A DNA stretch of 64,000 bases from Stutzerimonas stutzeri (GTDB lineage: Bacteria > Pseudomonadota > Gammaproteobacteria > Pseudomonadales > Pseudomonadaceae). The DNA lies in contig NZ_JAMOIC010000001.1 in the NCBI RefSeq assembly GCF_024448895.1, positions 434,001 to 498,000 on the forward strand, read 5' to 3'. Positions 43,868 through 53,454 of the stretch are shown here, one piece after another; position 1 is the stretch's first letter, and the number at the start of each line of letters is the position of its first letter. A program made the translations under genes and the position numbers. The notes beneath the pieces are model-generated. The model ran no database searches and was not told the origin of the DNA. It saw nothing but the letters and a program-made list of their open reading frames with translations.

Positions 43868-44407
43868 CTATCTGGTCGCGGCAAACCCTTTGACGGCGCT
43901 GAGCCACTCATCGTGCAAGCGGCTCTGCTCCATCTCCAGCCCACGCGCTTGCATCAACTCGCGGTGACGGTCGATATCGGCTGTTACTTCGCTGAGCGAG
44001 GCGGTGTTGCCGTCGAGCATGTGCATCTGCGTGAGCCCGAGATGGTAGAAACGCAGCAGCTTGATCGCATCAGGATCGCCAGCCTCGACGCCAGCGATCA
44101 CGTGATGCATGACGTTGGTGACACGCATCAGGCTGCGTTTGAGGCGCCAGCCGTACACCGCAGCAGTCATCCAGCCTTGTTTCCAGTACACGAAGCGCAC
44201 CAGTCCAACAGTCAGCAGCAGCCCTGAGACGACACCGGCGATGTTCAGTCGCAGGTTATCGCCGCCGGCTTCGCCGAATAACGCAACCGCCAGACTTGCA
44301 AGCCCCATTGCCAGCACCGCAAACGTGGCAACCACCACCAGGGTGCTACGACGGGTCTGCTGTCGATAGGCTTCCGGGCTGAGCGACTGGATTTCGAACA
44401 CCACCAT
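43868..44407 (-). CDS. DUF3087-family membrane protein
   Basis: A 179-residue protein with two transmembrane helices (about residues 24-46 and 56-78) and a soluble C-terminal helical domain with KRSLMRVTNVMHHVIAG, LLRFYHLGLTQMH and DIDRHRELMQARGLEME. This fits the DUF3087 family found in pseudomonads and related genera. Function is unknown. The ATG at 44407 has AGGA 9 bases upstream and is chosen over the longer frame. Divergent from the gene at 44656, with 248 bases between them. Confidence 0.82.
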   Translation of the reverse strand: MVVFEIQSLSPEAYRQQTRRSTLVVVATFAVLAMGLASLAVALFGEAGGDNLRLNIAGVVSGLLLTVGLVRFVYWKQGWMTAAVYGWRLKRSLMRVTNVMHHVIAGVEAGDPDAIKLLRFYHLGLTQMHMLDGNTASLSEVTADIDRHRELMQARGLEMEQSRLHDEWLSAVKGFAATR

Positions 44408-44655
44408 GTACGGGTTCCTTGCGTTGGCTGAAAGACGGATCTTCTGGCGCCGCATTATCACTCACCCCGCCCGCTCGCCGCTGACTCCGGACAGCTTTTG
44501 TCTCTGTACCCGAAAGGTTCGTCAGGCGATGCGATAGTGCTGCGCTGCCAACAGCGTCGCAGCACCAGCTGAGCATCTGTCATGCCGACTTTCATGGACC
44601 TGGCTCAGCCTCTATGATCAGCGCATCCACCTGCCCACAAGAAGGACGTCCATTC

Positions 44656-45231
44656 ATGAGCCGCTATGAGATCGCGTACTCCGGTGAACTCGCACCGGGC
44701 GCCAAGCTGGAGCAGGTCGAAGCCAATCTGACCCGGCTGTTCCAGGCCGATGCCCAGCGCATTGCCGCATTGTTCTCGGGCCGTCGCATCGTCATCAAGC
44801 AGGACCTCGACTACGCCAGCGTCGAGAAATACCGTCAGGCCATGGCTCGTGCCGGCGCAATCGCCGAAGTGCGGCCGATGCCGGTGGAGGTCGAGGAAAT
44901 CGAGCTGGCACCACCGCCCGCCGAGGAGCCTGCCACTGCCCCGCCGGCGTCTGCCGCGCCAGCGCAGAGTTCGTCTACCGGCCCCGCCCCTCGACCACTG
45001 AAAGTAACACCGAGAGACGAGTACATGGCCGCCTTCGTCGACGTCGAGGCGCCGGACTTCGGCATCGCACCCGCGGGCGTCGATCTCCAGGATGCGCGTC
45101 CTGCACCCAAGGCGCCGGACGTCGATCTGTCGCAGTTCAGCCTGGCGCCCGTGGGCAGCGACATGGGCGAAAGGCGCCGCGCCAGCGATGCACCCGTTCC
45201 CGATACCTCGCACCTGAAATTGCTGGATTGA
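44656..45231 (+). CDS. Unknown protein upstream of the repair cluster
   Basis: A 191-residue soluble protein. Residues 1-80 look like a compact alpha/beta domain (MSRYEIAYSGELAPGAKLEQV, LFSGRRIVIKQDLDY). Such N-terminal domains recur in pseudomonad proteins, from memory. Residues ~85-115 are a Pro/Ala-rich linker. The end repeats the pattern APDFGIAPAG then VDLSQFSLAPVGSDMG, which resembles a short docking motif. No function was recognised. AGGA is 10 bases upstream of the ATG. It lies 81 bases before the exonuclease gene and may be co-transcribed. Confidence 0.7.
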   Translation: MSRYEIAYSGELAPGAKLEQVEANLTRLFQADAQRIAALFSGRRIVIKQDLDYASVEKYRQAMARAGAIAEVRPMPVEVEEIELAPPPAEEPATAPPASAAPAQSSSTGPAPRPLKVTPRDEYMAAFVDVEAPDFGIAPAGVDLQDARPAPKAPDVDLSQFSLAPVGSDMGERRRASDAPVPDTSHLKLLD

Positions 45232-45312
45232 TTCACCTTCGGGCGCCGTGCGCCCGAACTCAACACCAACCGAGGCGCTCCAACCTTACAAGCCCTTAAA
45301 GTGCCTGTATCA

Positions 45313-46326
45313 ATGGACCTCGTCGTTGCCCGCCCCGAAGGCCTCTACTGCCCGCCCGGTGATTTCTACATTGACCCCTGGCGGACAGTCGAACGCGCTG
45401 TCATCACCCACGCCCATGGCGACCACGCCCGCTGGGGCATGGGCCATTACCTGGCTTCTAGCGACAGCGAAGGCATCCTCCGCTCGCGGATCGCCGCCGA
45501 TATGCCGCTGCAAACGCTGGCCTACGGCGAATCCATCGAGCATCACGGCGTCAAGCTCAGCTTCCACCCGGCTGGCCATGTGCTCGGCTCGGCTCAGGTG
45601 CGACTGGAATACAAGGGCGAGGTCTGGGTGGCCTCGGGCGACTACAAGGTCGAGCCGGACGGCACCTGCGCGCCGTTCGAGCCGGTTCGCTGCCACACCT
45701 TCATTACCGAATCCACCTTCGGCCTGCCGATCTACAAATGGCCGTCCCAGGCCGAGGTATTCCGCGACATCAATGACTGGTGGCGCGCCAACGCCGCGGC
45801 CGGGCGCGCCTCGGTGCTGTTCTGCTACGCCTTCGGCAAGGCGCAGCGCATCCTGCATGGGCTGGACGAAAGCATCGGCACCATCGTCGTCCATGGTGCG
45901 GTGGAGCCGCTGAACAAGGTCTATCGCGAAGGCGGCGTCTATCTTCCACCAACCGTTTATGCCGGCGACCTGAAAAAGGGCGACCCGCGGCTGAAGCAGG
46001 CCATCATCCTTGCGCCGCCGTCAGCGGGTGGCAGCACCTGGATGCGCCGATTCGGCGACTACGCCGATGCCTTCGCCAGCGGATGGATGATGCTGCGCGG
46101 CACCCGCCGTCGGCGCGGGGTCGACCGCGGCTTCGTGCTTTCCGATCACGCCGACTGGCCGGGCCTGCTCTGGGCCATCGAACAGACCGGCGCCGAGCGG
46201 GTGATGGTGACTCACGGCTCCGTGCCGATCCTGGTGCGCTACCTGCGTGAGATGCGCGGGCTCGATGCCCAGGCCTTCGAGACCGAATACGGCGAAGAAG
46301 ACGATGCCGCCCAGGAGGCCGGATGA
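45313..46326 (+). CDS. Ligase-associated DNA damage response exonuclease (MBL fold)
   Basis: A 337-residue metallo-beta-lactamase/beta-CASP nuclease. The metal site HxHxDH is H33-A-H35-G-D37-H38 (THAHGDH). Later motifs are HPAGHVLGSAQ, ASGDYKVEPDG, ESTFGLPIYKWP and a C-terminal SDHADWPGL and VTHGS. This is the exonuclease of the ligase-associated DNA damage response set. The ATG at 45313 is chosen because it gives the family start (MDLVVARPEGLY). A GTG four codons earlier is possible. Confidence 0.93.
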   Translation: MDLVVARPEGLYCPPGDFYIDPWRTVERAVITHAHGDHARWGMGHYLASSDSEGILRSRIAADMPLQTLAYGESIEHHGVKLSFHPAGHVLGSAQVRLEYKGEVWVASGDYKVEPDGTCAPFEPVRCHTFITESTFGLPIYKWPSQAEVFRDINDWWRANAAAGRASVLFCYAFGKAQRILHGLDESIGTIVVHGAVEPLNKVYREGGVYLPPTVYAGDLKKGDPRLKQAIILAPPSAGGSTWMRRFGDYADAFASGWMMLRGTRRRRGVDRGFVLSDHADWPGLLWAIEQTGAERVMVTHGSVPILVRYLREMRGLDAQAFETEYGEEDDAAQEAG

Positions 46327-46389
46327 TCCGCAGTCATGCTCCGGGCTTCGTACCGAAGAACATCCGCGCAGAAATCCGACGCCGCCCGT

Positions 46390-46907
46390 GTAGGAGCGAG
46401 CTTGCACGCGATCCTCAACCATTGCGTTGCCATGGATCGCCAGCAAGCTGGCTCCTACCAAAGCGCAACAACACAGAGCTTCGTTATTACCCCTGTAGGA
46501 TCGGACGTACTCGCGACTCCGAACCATCGCGTTGCCACGGATCGCCAGCAAGCTGGCTCCTACCGAAGCGAATCAACACAGAGCTTCGTTATTACCCCAG
46601 TGGGATCGGACGTTCTCGCGATTCCGAACCGTTGCGTTGCCATAGATCGCCAGCAAGCTGGCTCCTACCAAAGCGCAACAACACAGAGCTTTGCTACCAC
46701 CCTCGTAGAGGTGAGATTGATCGCGAACCCGCAGCTCGGCGCAGTTGCAAAATCCCAGCCCGGCGCTGGGGTTTCGAAAGCTCTTCCGGGTACCCACTCG
46801 AAACAAATCACCTCACCGCTTCTGTAGGAGCCAGCTTGCTGGCGATCCGGAACCTCTGCGTCATCACGGATAGCCAGCAAGGAACTGGGCGTCCCGCCGG
46901 CTCCTAC
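46390..46907. repeat. REP/REPIN cluster A with 105-bp tandem units
   Basis: The 718-base gap between exonuclease and ligase genes holds GTAGGAGC-type REP sequences as inverted pairs. A forward copy at 46390-46413 faces a reverse copy at 46435-46458. Reverse copies recur at 46540 and 46645, an exact 105-base period, with decayed forward copies between. Another forward copy is at 46824-46847, with a decayed partner ending at 46907. The 105-base period is a multiple of three, so an open frame runs through it, but it is repeat translation. The remaining ~135 bases before the ligase gene show nothing further. Confidence 0.9.
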
Positions 46908-47044
46908 GAAGGTAAAACAACAGCAATCTTCGCCGGCCTGACAGCTGCAACGTTGCTCGCGAACCGGCAGCAACTCTGTGCATATCAAAAACTCCGGCCT
47001 GGCGTTGATGATCGGGCCGTGACGAAATGCGACAGTGGTGAAGT

Positions 47045-48754
47045 ATGAAAGCCTTCGCCACGCTCTACAGCCGCCTCGATGCCACCACCTCGAGCAACGC
47101 CAAGCTGGCGGCAATGCGCGACTATTTCCGCGAGGCCGATCCTGCGGACGCCGCTTGGGCGGTCTACTTTCTTTCCGGCGGTCGACCTCGCCAACTTGTG
47201 CCGACCAAGGTATTGCGCGAAACCGCCATGAAGGTTTCCGCGCTGCCGGAATGGCTGTTCGAGGAAAGCTATCAGGCGGTCGGTGATATGGCCGAGACCA
47301 TTTCGCTGCTGATGCCCGAGGCCGAGCACAGCTCCGACGATGGCCTCGCCGTATGGATGCAAGACATGCTACTGCCCCTGCGCGGGATGCCACCAGAGGT
47401 GCTGGCCGAGCGCTTGCCGGCACTATGGGCGCAGCTGGACCGGCTCAGCCTGATGGTCTGCATCAAACTGATCACCGGCGCCTTTCGTGTGGGCGTCTCG
47501 AAATTGCTGGTCACCCGTGCGCTGGCCTCGCTGGTCGATCTCGATCCGAAACGGGTCGCGCAGCGGCTGGTTGGCTATACCGACCTGTCGCACCGTCCCA
47601 GCGCCGAAGGCTACCTCGCGCTAATTGCCGACGAGTCCGAACACGAACATGCGCAGCGCGGCGGCCAGCCCTACCCCTTCTTTCTTGCGCACCCCTTGCA
47701 AGCACCGGTCGAAGAATTCGATACCTTGCTGGGCGCGCCGGAGAACTGGTTCGTCGAATGGAAGTGGGACGGCATCCGAGCCCAGCTGGTCAAGCGCGAC
47801 GGGCAGATCTGGGTCTGGTCGCGTGGCGAAGAGCTGGTCAGCGAGCGCTTCCCGGAACTCTCCGAGCTGGCCAGCGAACTGCCGGACGGTACTGTGATCG
47901 ACGGCGAGATCCTGGTCTGGAAGCACGCCCCCGGCGAGCCTACGACCAATCTTTTCGAACATTCCGATAGCGATGATTCTGAGACAGCCGAACGCTTCGG
48001 CGTGCAATCCTTCTCGCTGCTGCAGCAGCGTATCGGCCGCAAGAATCTCACGGCGAAAGTGCTGGCTGACGCCCCCGTCGCGGTGCTCGCGTACGACCTG
48101 CTGGAATGGCAAGGCGACGACTGGCGCCAGCGCGCCCACCGCGATCGGCGGCAACAGCTCGAAACTGTGGTCGCCCGATGCGCCAATCCCAGGCTCATGC
48201 TTTCGCCGCTGGTGAGCGGAAATGACTGGCACGATCTTGCGCGCCAGCGCGAAGCGTCCCGTGCTCGCGGCGTCGAAGGGATGATGATCAAGGCCCGCGC
48301 GGCGCAGTACGGCGTCGGCCGGACCAAGGACGTCGGCGTCTGGTGGAAATGGAAGATCGACCCATATTCGATCGACGCCGTGCTGATCTACGCCCAGCGC
48401 GGCCATGGCCGACGCGCCAGCCTCTACACCGACTACACGTTTGCCGTATGGGACGGCGAGCCCGGCGACCCGGAGCGCAAGCTGGTGCCCTTTGCCAAGG
48501 CTTATTCCGGACTTACCGACGAGGAAATGCGCAAAGTCGACGCCATCGTGCGCAAGACAACCGTGGAGAAGTTCGGCCCCGTTCGCAGCGTGACGCCGAC
48601 GCTGGTTTTCGAGCTGGCTTTCGAAGGCATCGCCGCCAGCAGCCGACACAAGAGCGGCATCGCTGTGCGCTTTCCACGCATGCTGCGCTGGCGCCTCGAC
48701 AAGTCGGTGGCTGAGGCCGATACGCTGGAGACATTGAAGGAACTGCTCGGATGA
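47045..48754 (+). CDS. ATP-dependent DNA ligase (ligase-associated damage response)
   Basis: A 569-residue ligase with an N-terminal DNA-binding domain (PAEDAAW-like region then KVSALPEWLFEESYQAVGD), a nucleotidyltransferase domain with the adenylated lysine K240 in EWKWDGIRAQL, and motifs RGEELVSERFPEL, DGTVIDGEIL and VWWKWKIDPYSIDAVL. The OB-fold domain ends with IRFPRMLRW-type RVAVRFPRM sequence. It belongs to the bacterial ATP-ligase branch found with the MBL exonuclease, helicase and PdeM genes, and acts in repair strand joining. Confidence 0.93.
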   Translation: MKAFATLYSRLDATTSSNAKLAAMRDYFREADPADAAWAVYFLSGGRPRQLVPTKVLRETAMKVSALPEWLFEESYQAVGDMAETISLLMPEAEHSSDDGLAVWMQDMLLPLRGMPPEVLAERLPALWAQLDRLSLMVCIKLITGAFRVGVSKLLVTRALASLVDLDPKRVAQRLVGYTDLSHRPSAEGYLALIADESEHEHAQRGGQPYPFFLAHPLQAPVEEFDTLLGAPENWFVEWKWDGIRAQLVKRDGQIWVWSRGEELVSERFPELSELASELPDGTVIDGEILVWKHAPGEPTTNLFEHSDSDDSETAERFGVQSFSLLQQRIGRKNLTAKVLADAPVAVLAYDLLEWQGDDWRQRAHRDRRQQLETVVARCANPRLMLSPLVSGNDWHDLARQREASRARGVEGMMIKARAAQYGVGRTKDVGVWWKWKIDPYSIDAVLIYAQRGHGRRASLYTDYTFAVWDGEPGDPERKLVPFAKAYSGLTDEEMRKVDAIVRKTTVEKFGPVRSVTPTLVFELAFEGIAASSRHKSGIAVRFPRMLRWRLDKSVAEADTLETLKELLG

Positions 48755-48792
48755 TGTGGCCTAGAGAAGTCAGGCAGAAGCACGAGTCCCAC

Positions 48793-49047
48793 GTAGGAGC
48801 CAGCTTGCTGGCGATCACCAACCCTGCGGAGCCCCAAGATCGCAAGCAAGCTCGCTCCTACGAAAAGCAGAAGCACGACTCCCGTGTAGGAGCCAGCTTG
48901 CTGGCGATCAGCAACCCTGCGGAGCCCCAAGATCGCGAGCAAGCTCGCTCCTACGAAGAGCAGAAGCACGACTCCCGTGTAGGAGCTAGCTTGCTGGCGA
49001 TCGTCGCCCACACAGAACCCCAGGATCGCGAGGGAGCGCGCGCCTAC
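48793..49047. repeat. REP/REPIN cluster B, three 93-bp tandem units
   Basis: Nearly the whole 340-base gap between the ligase and helicase genes is three direct repeats. Each has a forward REP (48793, 48886, 48979) and a reverse REP (48838, 48931, 49024), with a period of exactly 93 bases. The spacer AGCAGAAGCACGACTCCC is repeated too. The third unit has diverged most. The period is a multiple of three, so a frame stays open across the array, but no ribosome site or coding bias supports it. Confidence 0.93.
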
Positions 49048-49094
49048 GAAGAGCAGAAGCACGCCCTTCGCTTGGATTCGGTGGTTTTAGAGGT

Positions 49095-51695
49095 ATGAGT
49101 ACGCCACCCGCCTCTCTAGCGGTAGGTTGGTTCACCAACCGCACCTGGCAGCCGTTCCCCTTCCAACGCGAGGTCTGGGAGGCGGTAAAGAACGGTCAAT
49201 CCGGCCTGCTTCACGCCACGACGGGATCGGGCAAAACCTACGCCGTTTGGCTGGGCGCTTTGAATCGGTTTGCCCAGGCCGCAAGGCACACCGCTGACGA
49301 ACCGCAGCCAAAGGCGGCAGACAAACCCGCTCCCCTCACCGTCCTCTGGATCACCCCGATGCGCGCATTGGCGGCCGATACCGCGCGGGCTCTGCAAGCA
49401 CCGCTGGATGATCTGGGCATCAACTGGAGCATCGGCCTGCGTACCGGCGACACCAGCAGTTCAGAACGAGCGCGCCAGGGCCGAAGGCTGCCCACCGCGC
49501 TGGTGACCACACCGGAAAGCCTGACCCTGCTGCTGACCCGTGCCGATGCGCGCCAGGCCTTTGCGGGCCTGCGCATGCTGGTGGTGGACGAGTGGCATGA
49601 GCTGCTGGGCAATAAGCGTGGCGTGCAGCTGCAACTGGCGCTGGCGCGGCTTCGTCAGTGGATGCCGGGGCTCATCGTGTGGGGGCTGTCGGCGACCCTC
49701 GGCAACCAGCCCCATGCGCTGGAGGTGTTGTTGCATCCGGGGCGCGGCAAGCTGGTGCAAGGTCGGGTCGACAAGGATCTGCGGGTCGATACTTTGCTGC
49801 CGCCGAGCATCGAACGCTTCCCTTGGGCCGGCCATCTCGGGCTGCGCATGCTGCCGCAAGTGGTCGAGCAGATCGACTCGGCGGCCACAACGCTGGTCTT
49901 TACCAATACCCGCTCGCAGTCGGAGATCTGGTACCAAGCGATCCTCGGCGCGCGACCGGACTGGGCCGGGCTGATCGCCCTGCACCACGGCTCGCTGGCG
50001 CGAGAGGTTCGCGATTGGGTGGAGCTGGGCCTCAAACAAGGTGCGCTGAAAGCGGTAGTCTGCACCTCGAGCCTGGATCTCGGGGTCGATTTTTTACCCG
50101 TCGAGCGGGTCCTGCAGATCGGTTCGCCCAAAGGCGTGGCGCGGCTGATGCAGCGGGCCGGTCGCTCCGGGCATGCGCCGGGCCAGACCTCCCGCGTCAC
50201 GCTGGTGCCTACACACAGCGTCGAAGTCGTGGAAGCCGCTGCCGCCCAGATCGCGATCGCCGAACGCCGCATCGAAGCCCGCAGCGCGCCCCATCGACCA
50301 CTGGACGTACTGGTGCAGCACCTAGTGAGCATGGCGCTGGGCGGTGGGTTTCGTCCGGAAGAATTGTTCGATGAGGTTAGGCAGGCCTGGTCGTACCGCG
50401 ATCTCACTGACGATCACTGGCAATGGGCGCTGGCCTTCGTACGGCACGGCGGACATTCCCTGACCGCCTACCCGGATTACCAGCGTGTCGAGCCGGACGA
50501 CACCGGGCTGTGGAAAGTACCGAGCCGCCGTGTGGCGCTGCGCCATCGCATGAGCATCGGCACCATCGTCAGCGATGCCAGCCTGACGGTGAAGTTCTGG
50601 GCCAAGGGCGGCAGCGGCCGCTCGCTGGGCACTATCGAGGAAGGCTTCATCGCGCGCCTGAGACCGGGCGACAACTTTCTCTTCGGCGGCCGTTTGCTGG
50701 AGCTGGTGCGGGTCGAAAACATGACCGCCTACGTCAGCCGCGCCACGGGTAAGAAGGCCGCCGTGCCCCGCTGGAACGGCGGCCGTATGCCGCTATCGAG
50801 CGAACTGGCCGATGCGGTTGTGGAACAACTCGGCGCCGCCTCGCGTGGCCGTTTCGAAAGTGACGAGATGCGCCTGGTCGAGCCCCTGCTCCGCGTACAG
50901 ATGGACTGGTCTGCGCTGCCCACCGAAACCACGTTACTGGCCGAGGTGATGAAGTCCCGCGAGGGCTGGCACCTGTTCCTCTACCCTTTCGCCGGCCGCC
51001 ATGTACATCTGGGCCTCGCAAGCCTGCTGGCCTGGCGCATGGGCCAGCAGCAGCCGCTGACCTTTTCGATTGCGGTCAACGACTACGGTTTCGAACTGCT
51101 TTCTGCGACCGAGGTGGACTGGCTGAAATGGCTGACGCCCGCACTGTTCAGCCAGAACAATCTGCTGCAGGACGTGCTCGCCAGTCTCAACGCTGGCGAA
51201 CTGGCGCGCCGGCGCTTCCGGGAGATCGCGCGCATCGCGGGGCTGGTTTTCTCCGGCTACCCCGGCGCGCAGAAAAGCGCGCGCCAGCTCCAGGCCTCCA
51301 GCGGCCTGTTCTTCGACGTGTTTCGCCAGTACGACCCGGCCAACCTTTTACTGACCCAGGCCGAGGAAGAAGTGCTGCGCCAGGAACTGGAGGTCGAGCG
51401 GCTGGAGCAGACCATGAGCCGGCTGCAAGGGCGCCAACTGGACATCCATCAGGTCAAACGCACCACGCCGCTTGCGTTTCCGTTGATGGTCGAACGCTTT
51501 CGCGAAAGCATGAGTTCGGAAAAACTGGCCGACCGCATCCGCCGCATGGTCGCCGAGCTGGACAAGGCGGCTGGTCCCGGCGGCTATCAGCCAGAGGCGG
51601 ACGCCAATATCGCTGTCGAGCGCGAGACCAGCCCCAAGCGCAAACCTCGGGCGACAAAGGACGGTACCCCGCGCTTGAAGAAGCCGAAAACCTAA
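49095..51695 (+). CDS. Ligase-associated DNA damage response DEXH helicase (Lhr-core type)
   Basis: An 866-residue superfamily 2 helicase. Walker A is TTGSGKT with K47. The DEXH box is D165-E-W-H168. Motif III is GLSATLGN, and the second RecA domain shows [19 protein letters not shown] and [14 protein letters not shown] (motif VI). A large C-terminal Lhr-core domain follows with a basic end ([18 protein letters not shown]). Such helicases unwind DNA or RNA:DNA hybrids in the 3' to 5' direction. GAGG lies immediately before the ATG. Confidence 0.94.
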   Translation: MSTPPASLAVGWFTNRTWQPFPFQREVWEAVKNGQSGLLHATTGSGKTYAVWLGALNRFAQAARHTADEPQPKAADKPAPLTVLWITPMRALAADTARALQAPLDDLGINWSIGLRTGDTSSSERARQGRRLPTALVTTPESLTLLLTRADARQAFAGLRMLVVDEWHELLGNKRGVQLQLALARLRQWMPGLIVWGLSATLGNQPHALEVLLHPGRGKLVQGRVDKDLRVDTLLPPSIERFPWAGHLGLRMLPQVVEQIDSAATTLVFTNTRSQSEIWYQAILGARPDWAGLIALHHGSLAREVRDWVELGLKQGALKAVVCTSSLDLGVDFLPVERVLQIGSPKGVARLMQRAGRSGHAPGQTSRVTLVPTHSVEVVEAAAAQIAIAERRIEARSAPHRPLDVLVQHLVSMALGGGFRPEELFDEVRQAWSYRDLTDDHWQWALAFVRHGGHSLTAYPDYQRVEPDDTGLWKVPSRRVALRHRMSIGTIVSDASLTVKFWAKGGSGRSLGTIEEGFIARLRPGDNFLFGGRLLELVRVENMTAYVSRATGKKAAVPRWNGGRMPLSSELADAVVEQLGAASRGRFESDEMRLVEPLLRVQMDWSALPTETTLLAEVMKSREGWHLFLYPFAGRHVHLGLASLLAWRMGQQQPLTFSIAVNDYGFELLSATEVDWLKWLTPALFSQNNLLQDVLASLNAGELARRRFREIARIAGLVFSGYPGAQKSARQLQASSGLFFDVFRQYDPANLLLTQAEEEVLRQELEVERLEQTMSRLQGRQLDIHQVKRTTPLAFPLMVERFRESMSSEKLADRIRRMVAELDKAAGPGGYQPEADANIAVERETSPKRKPRATKDGTPRLKKPKT

Positions 51696-51769
51696 CGACC
51701 ACGGAGGTGGCACGCGCCCCGATCCGAGGTAAGCTGCCTGCAGGAGCGTGGTTTTTTGCTCACCCGACA

Positions 51770-52165
51770 GCAAAAAGCTTCGCCCCGGATTGGGCCTCCC
51801 AAAAAGAACAGCAAGTACACCCCGATCAACGGGAGGCGCGACCGCGGCGAATACGTGTTTTCCGTCCGCTCAAGCCAAAACTTCGCCCCGCGGTGAGGCC
51901 TCCCACAAGAACAGCATGTACAGGCCGGTCAGTGGGAGGGCGCGCACCGCGGCAAGTAAGTGTTTCCGACCGCTCAAAAGCCAAAGCTTCGCCCCGGGGT
52001 GTGGCCTCCCACAAAGAACAGCAAGTAAACCCCAATCTGTGGGAGCAACGCCCCGCGGCAAGTAAGTGTTTCCGCCCGCTCAAAAGCCAAAGCTTCCCCC
52101 CCGGGGTGTGGCCTCCCACAAAAAACAGCAAGTAAACCCCAATCTGGGGAGCAATGCCCCGCGGC
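51770..52165. repeat. Tandem palindromic repeats, cluster C (about 105-bp units)
   Basis: The 677-base gap between the helicase and pdeM genes contains about four direct repeats whose CTTCGCCCC blocks start near 51778, 51881, 51987 and 52093 (periods 103, 106 and 106). Each unit carries CCTCCCAC and GTGGGAG half-sites that pair with each other, plus GCGGCAAGTAAGTGTTTCCG. This is a different repeat family from the GTAGGAGC REPs. The last ~200 bases before pdeM hold nothing I can identify. Confidence 0.85.
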
Positions 52166-52372
52166 GATGCGAACTCAGGACTTCCGGAACTGGAAATCTC
52201 TGCAAAGCACGGCAACGATAGCCAGACAAGATCGTGCTTCAGCGTCACAACTCAATTCGTGGACGGGTCATCCGCACCGCGCCCCAACAGACCACGGCCC
52301 AAAGGCACAACCCGAGCCCGTCAGCCGCGATCTGCCAGTCGGCGCGCGCAGAGCCTGAGATAAACTGCGGCA

Positions 52373-53029
52373 ATGAACCCTTACCTGTCGATTCAACTTG
52401 AAAATTCCGAGCTCTGGCTGCTCGCCGACAAAGCCATTTATTGGCCGGAACAACAGGCACTGCTGATCGCCGACATCCATTTCGGCAAGGCCGCCGCCTA
52501 CCGACGTCTGGGCCAGCCGGTGCCGCAGGGCACCACACAGGCGAATCTGCAACGGCTCGACGTCCTGCTCGGTCGGTACCGCTGCGAGCAGCTGATCTTT
52601 CTCGGGGATTTTCTTCACGCCCCGGAATCGCAGACGCCAGCGATTCTCGCGCAGTTGCACGAATGGAGAGCCAGGCACCCAGGCCTTGCGATCACGTTGA
52701 TCCGCGGCAACCACGACCGGCGCGCCGGGGATCCGCCGACAAGCCTGGGGATGAACGTTGTGCCCGAGCCGCTATTGCTCGGCCCGTTCGCTCTGCAGCA
52801 CGAACCCGACCCGCATCCCACGCATCACGTCCTGGCCGGCCATCTTCACCCGGCGTTTCGCCTTACCGGACGAGGGCGGCAAAGCCTGCGCCTGCCCTGC
52901 TTCTGCGTCGGCGAGCGGCTCAGCCTGCTGCCAGCATTCGGCAGCTTTACAGGAATGATGGAAATAGACGCCGACCCGGGCCGGCGTCTGTTCGTGGTAG
53001 GGGATGGTGCGGTCTGGCGCGTGGGCTGA
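52373..53029 (+). CDS. pdeM: PdeM, ligase-associated metallophosphoesterase
   Basis: A 218-residue calcineurin-like phosphoesterase. Metal-binding motifs are D34-x-H36 (ADIHFGKA), G-D79 (FLGDFLHA), N113-H114-D115 (RGNHD) and G156-H157-x-H159 (AGHLHP). This is the endonuclease/phosphodiesterase that completes the ligase-associated DNA damage response set. The ribosome site is weak (GCGGCA). It is separated from the helicase gene by the longest repeat array, so a shared transcript is uncertain. Confidence 0.92.
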   Translation: MNPYLSIQLENSELWLLADKAIYWPEQQALLIADIHFGKAAAYRRLGQPVPQGTTQANLQRLDVLLGRYRCEQLIFLGDFLHAPESQTPAILAQLHEWRARHPGLAITLIRGNHDRRAGDPPTSLGMNVVPEPLLLGPFALQHEPDPHPTHHVLAGHLHPAFRLTGRGRQSLRLPCFCVGERLSLLPAFGSFTGMMEIDADPGRRLFVVGDGAVWRVG

Positions 53030-53036
53030 CCGGGGA

Positions 53037-53270
53037 TCAGGCCTGCGAGATTCCGGTCACGGTGATGCCGAACCGCTCGGCCAGGCGCGTGGCCGGGGTT
53101 TCTTCGACATCCGGGTCGTGCTCGTAGGCGTCCTCCTCTCCTGCATAGTCCTGTTCGGCTTTCTGGGTTACCAGCGCCACCGCCTCGTCTATATCCGGCT
53201 GACGATCGGACTCGGTCCTGAGAATGGAAGTGTTGCCGTCTTTGCTGTACGCGATGATCCAAGTCGTCAT
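53037..53270 (-). CDS. Small acidic protein of unknown function
   Basis: A 77-residue acidic protein starting MTTWIIAYSKDGNTSILRT. It has an acidic middle (EEDAYEHDPDVEETPA) and an ending RLAERFGITVTGISQA. No family was recognised. It looks like a small two-layer fold with a charged helix. The ATG at 53270 is chosen because GGGGG lies 5 bases upstream. The longer frame is not credible. Convergent with pdeM. Confidence 0.7.
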   Translation of the reverse strand: MTTWIIAYSKDGNTSILRTESDRQPDIDEAVALVTQKAEQDYAGEEDAYEHDPDVEETPATRLAERFGITVTGISQA

Positions 53271-53454
53271 GCATGCCCCCTTATTTCTATCGCCGTCGGT
53301 AAACCGCTCACCGATCTGGGCGTTGCTTTGTTTAGAGACTAGTCCGTCGCTTTCAGTTCTGCCGCTTGCGCTTGATCGGATGACCTGCCGAACGGTCTGA
53401 ACAGGGCCATTGCGGCATCGGTCTTTCGCTAGAGAGCAAGCTGGGGACGAGGTC

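Noticed and set aside
46323-47048. 241-codon frame after the exonuclease gene
   Set aside because: Its 35-residue repeats are the translation of 105-base REP units. No ribosome site and no gene-like codon use.
48751-49098. 115-codon frame between ligase and helicase genes
   Set aside because: It translates the 93-base REP array (31-residue period) and is open only because the period is a multiple of three.
51128-52135. 335-codon frame running from the helicase gene into cluster C
   Set aside because: The first half is an out-of-frame shadow of the helicase and the second half is repeat translation.
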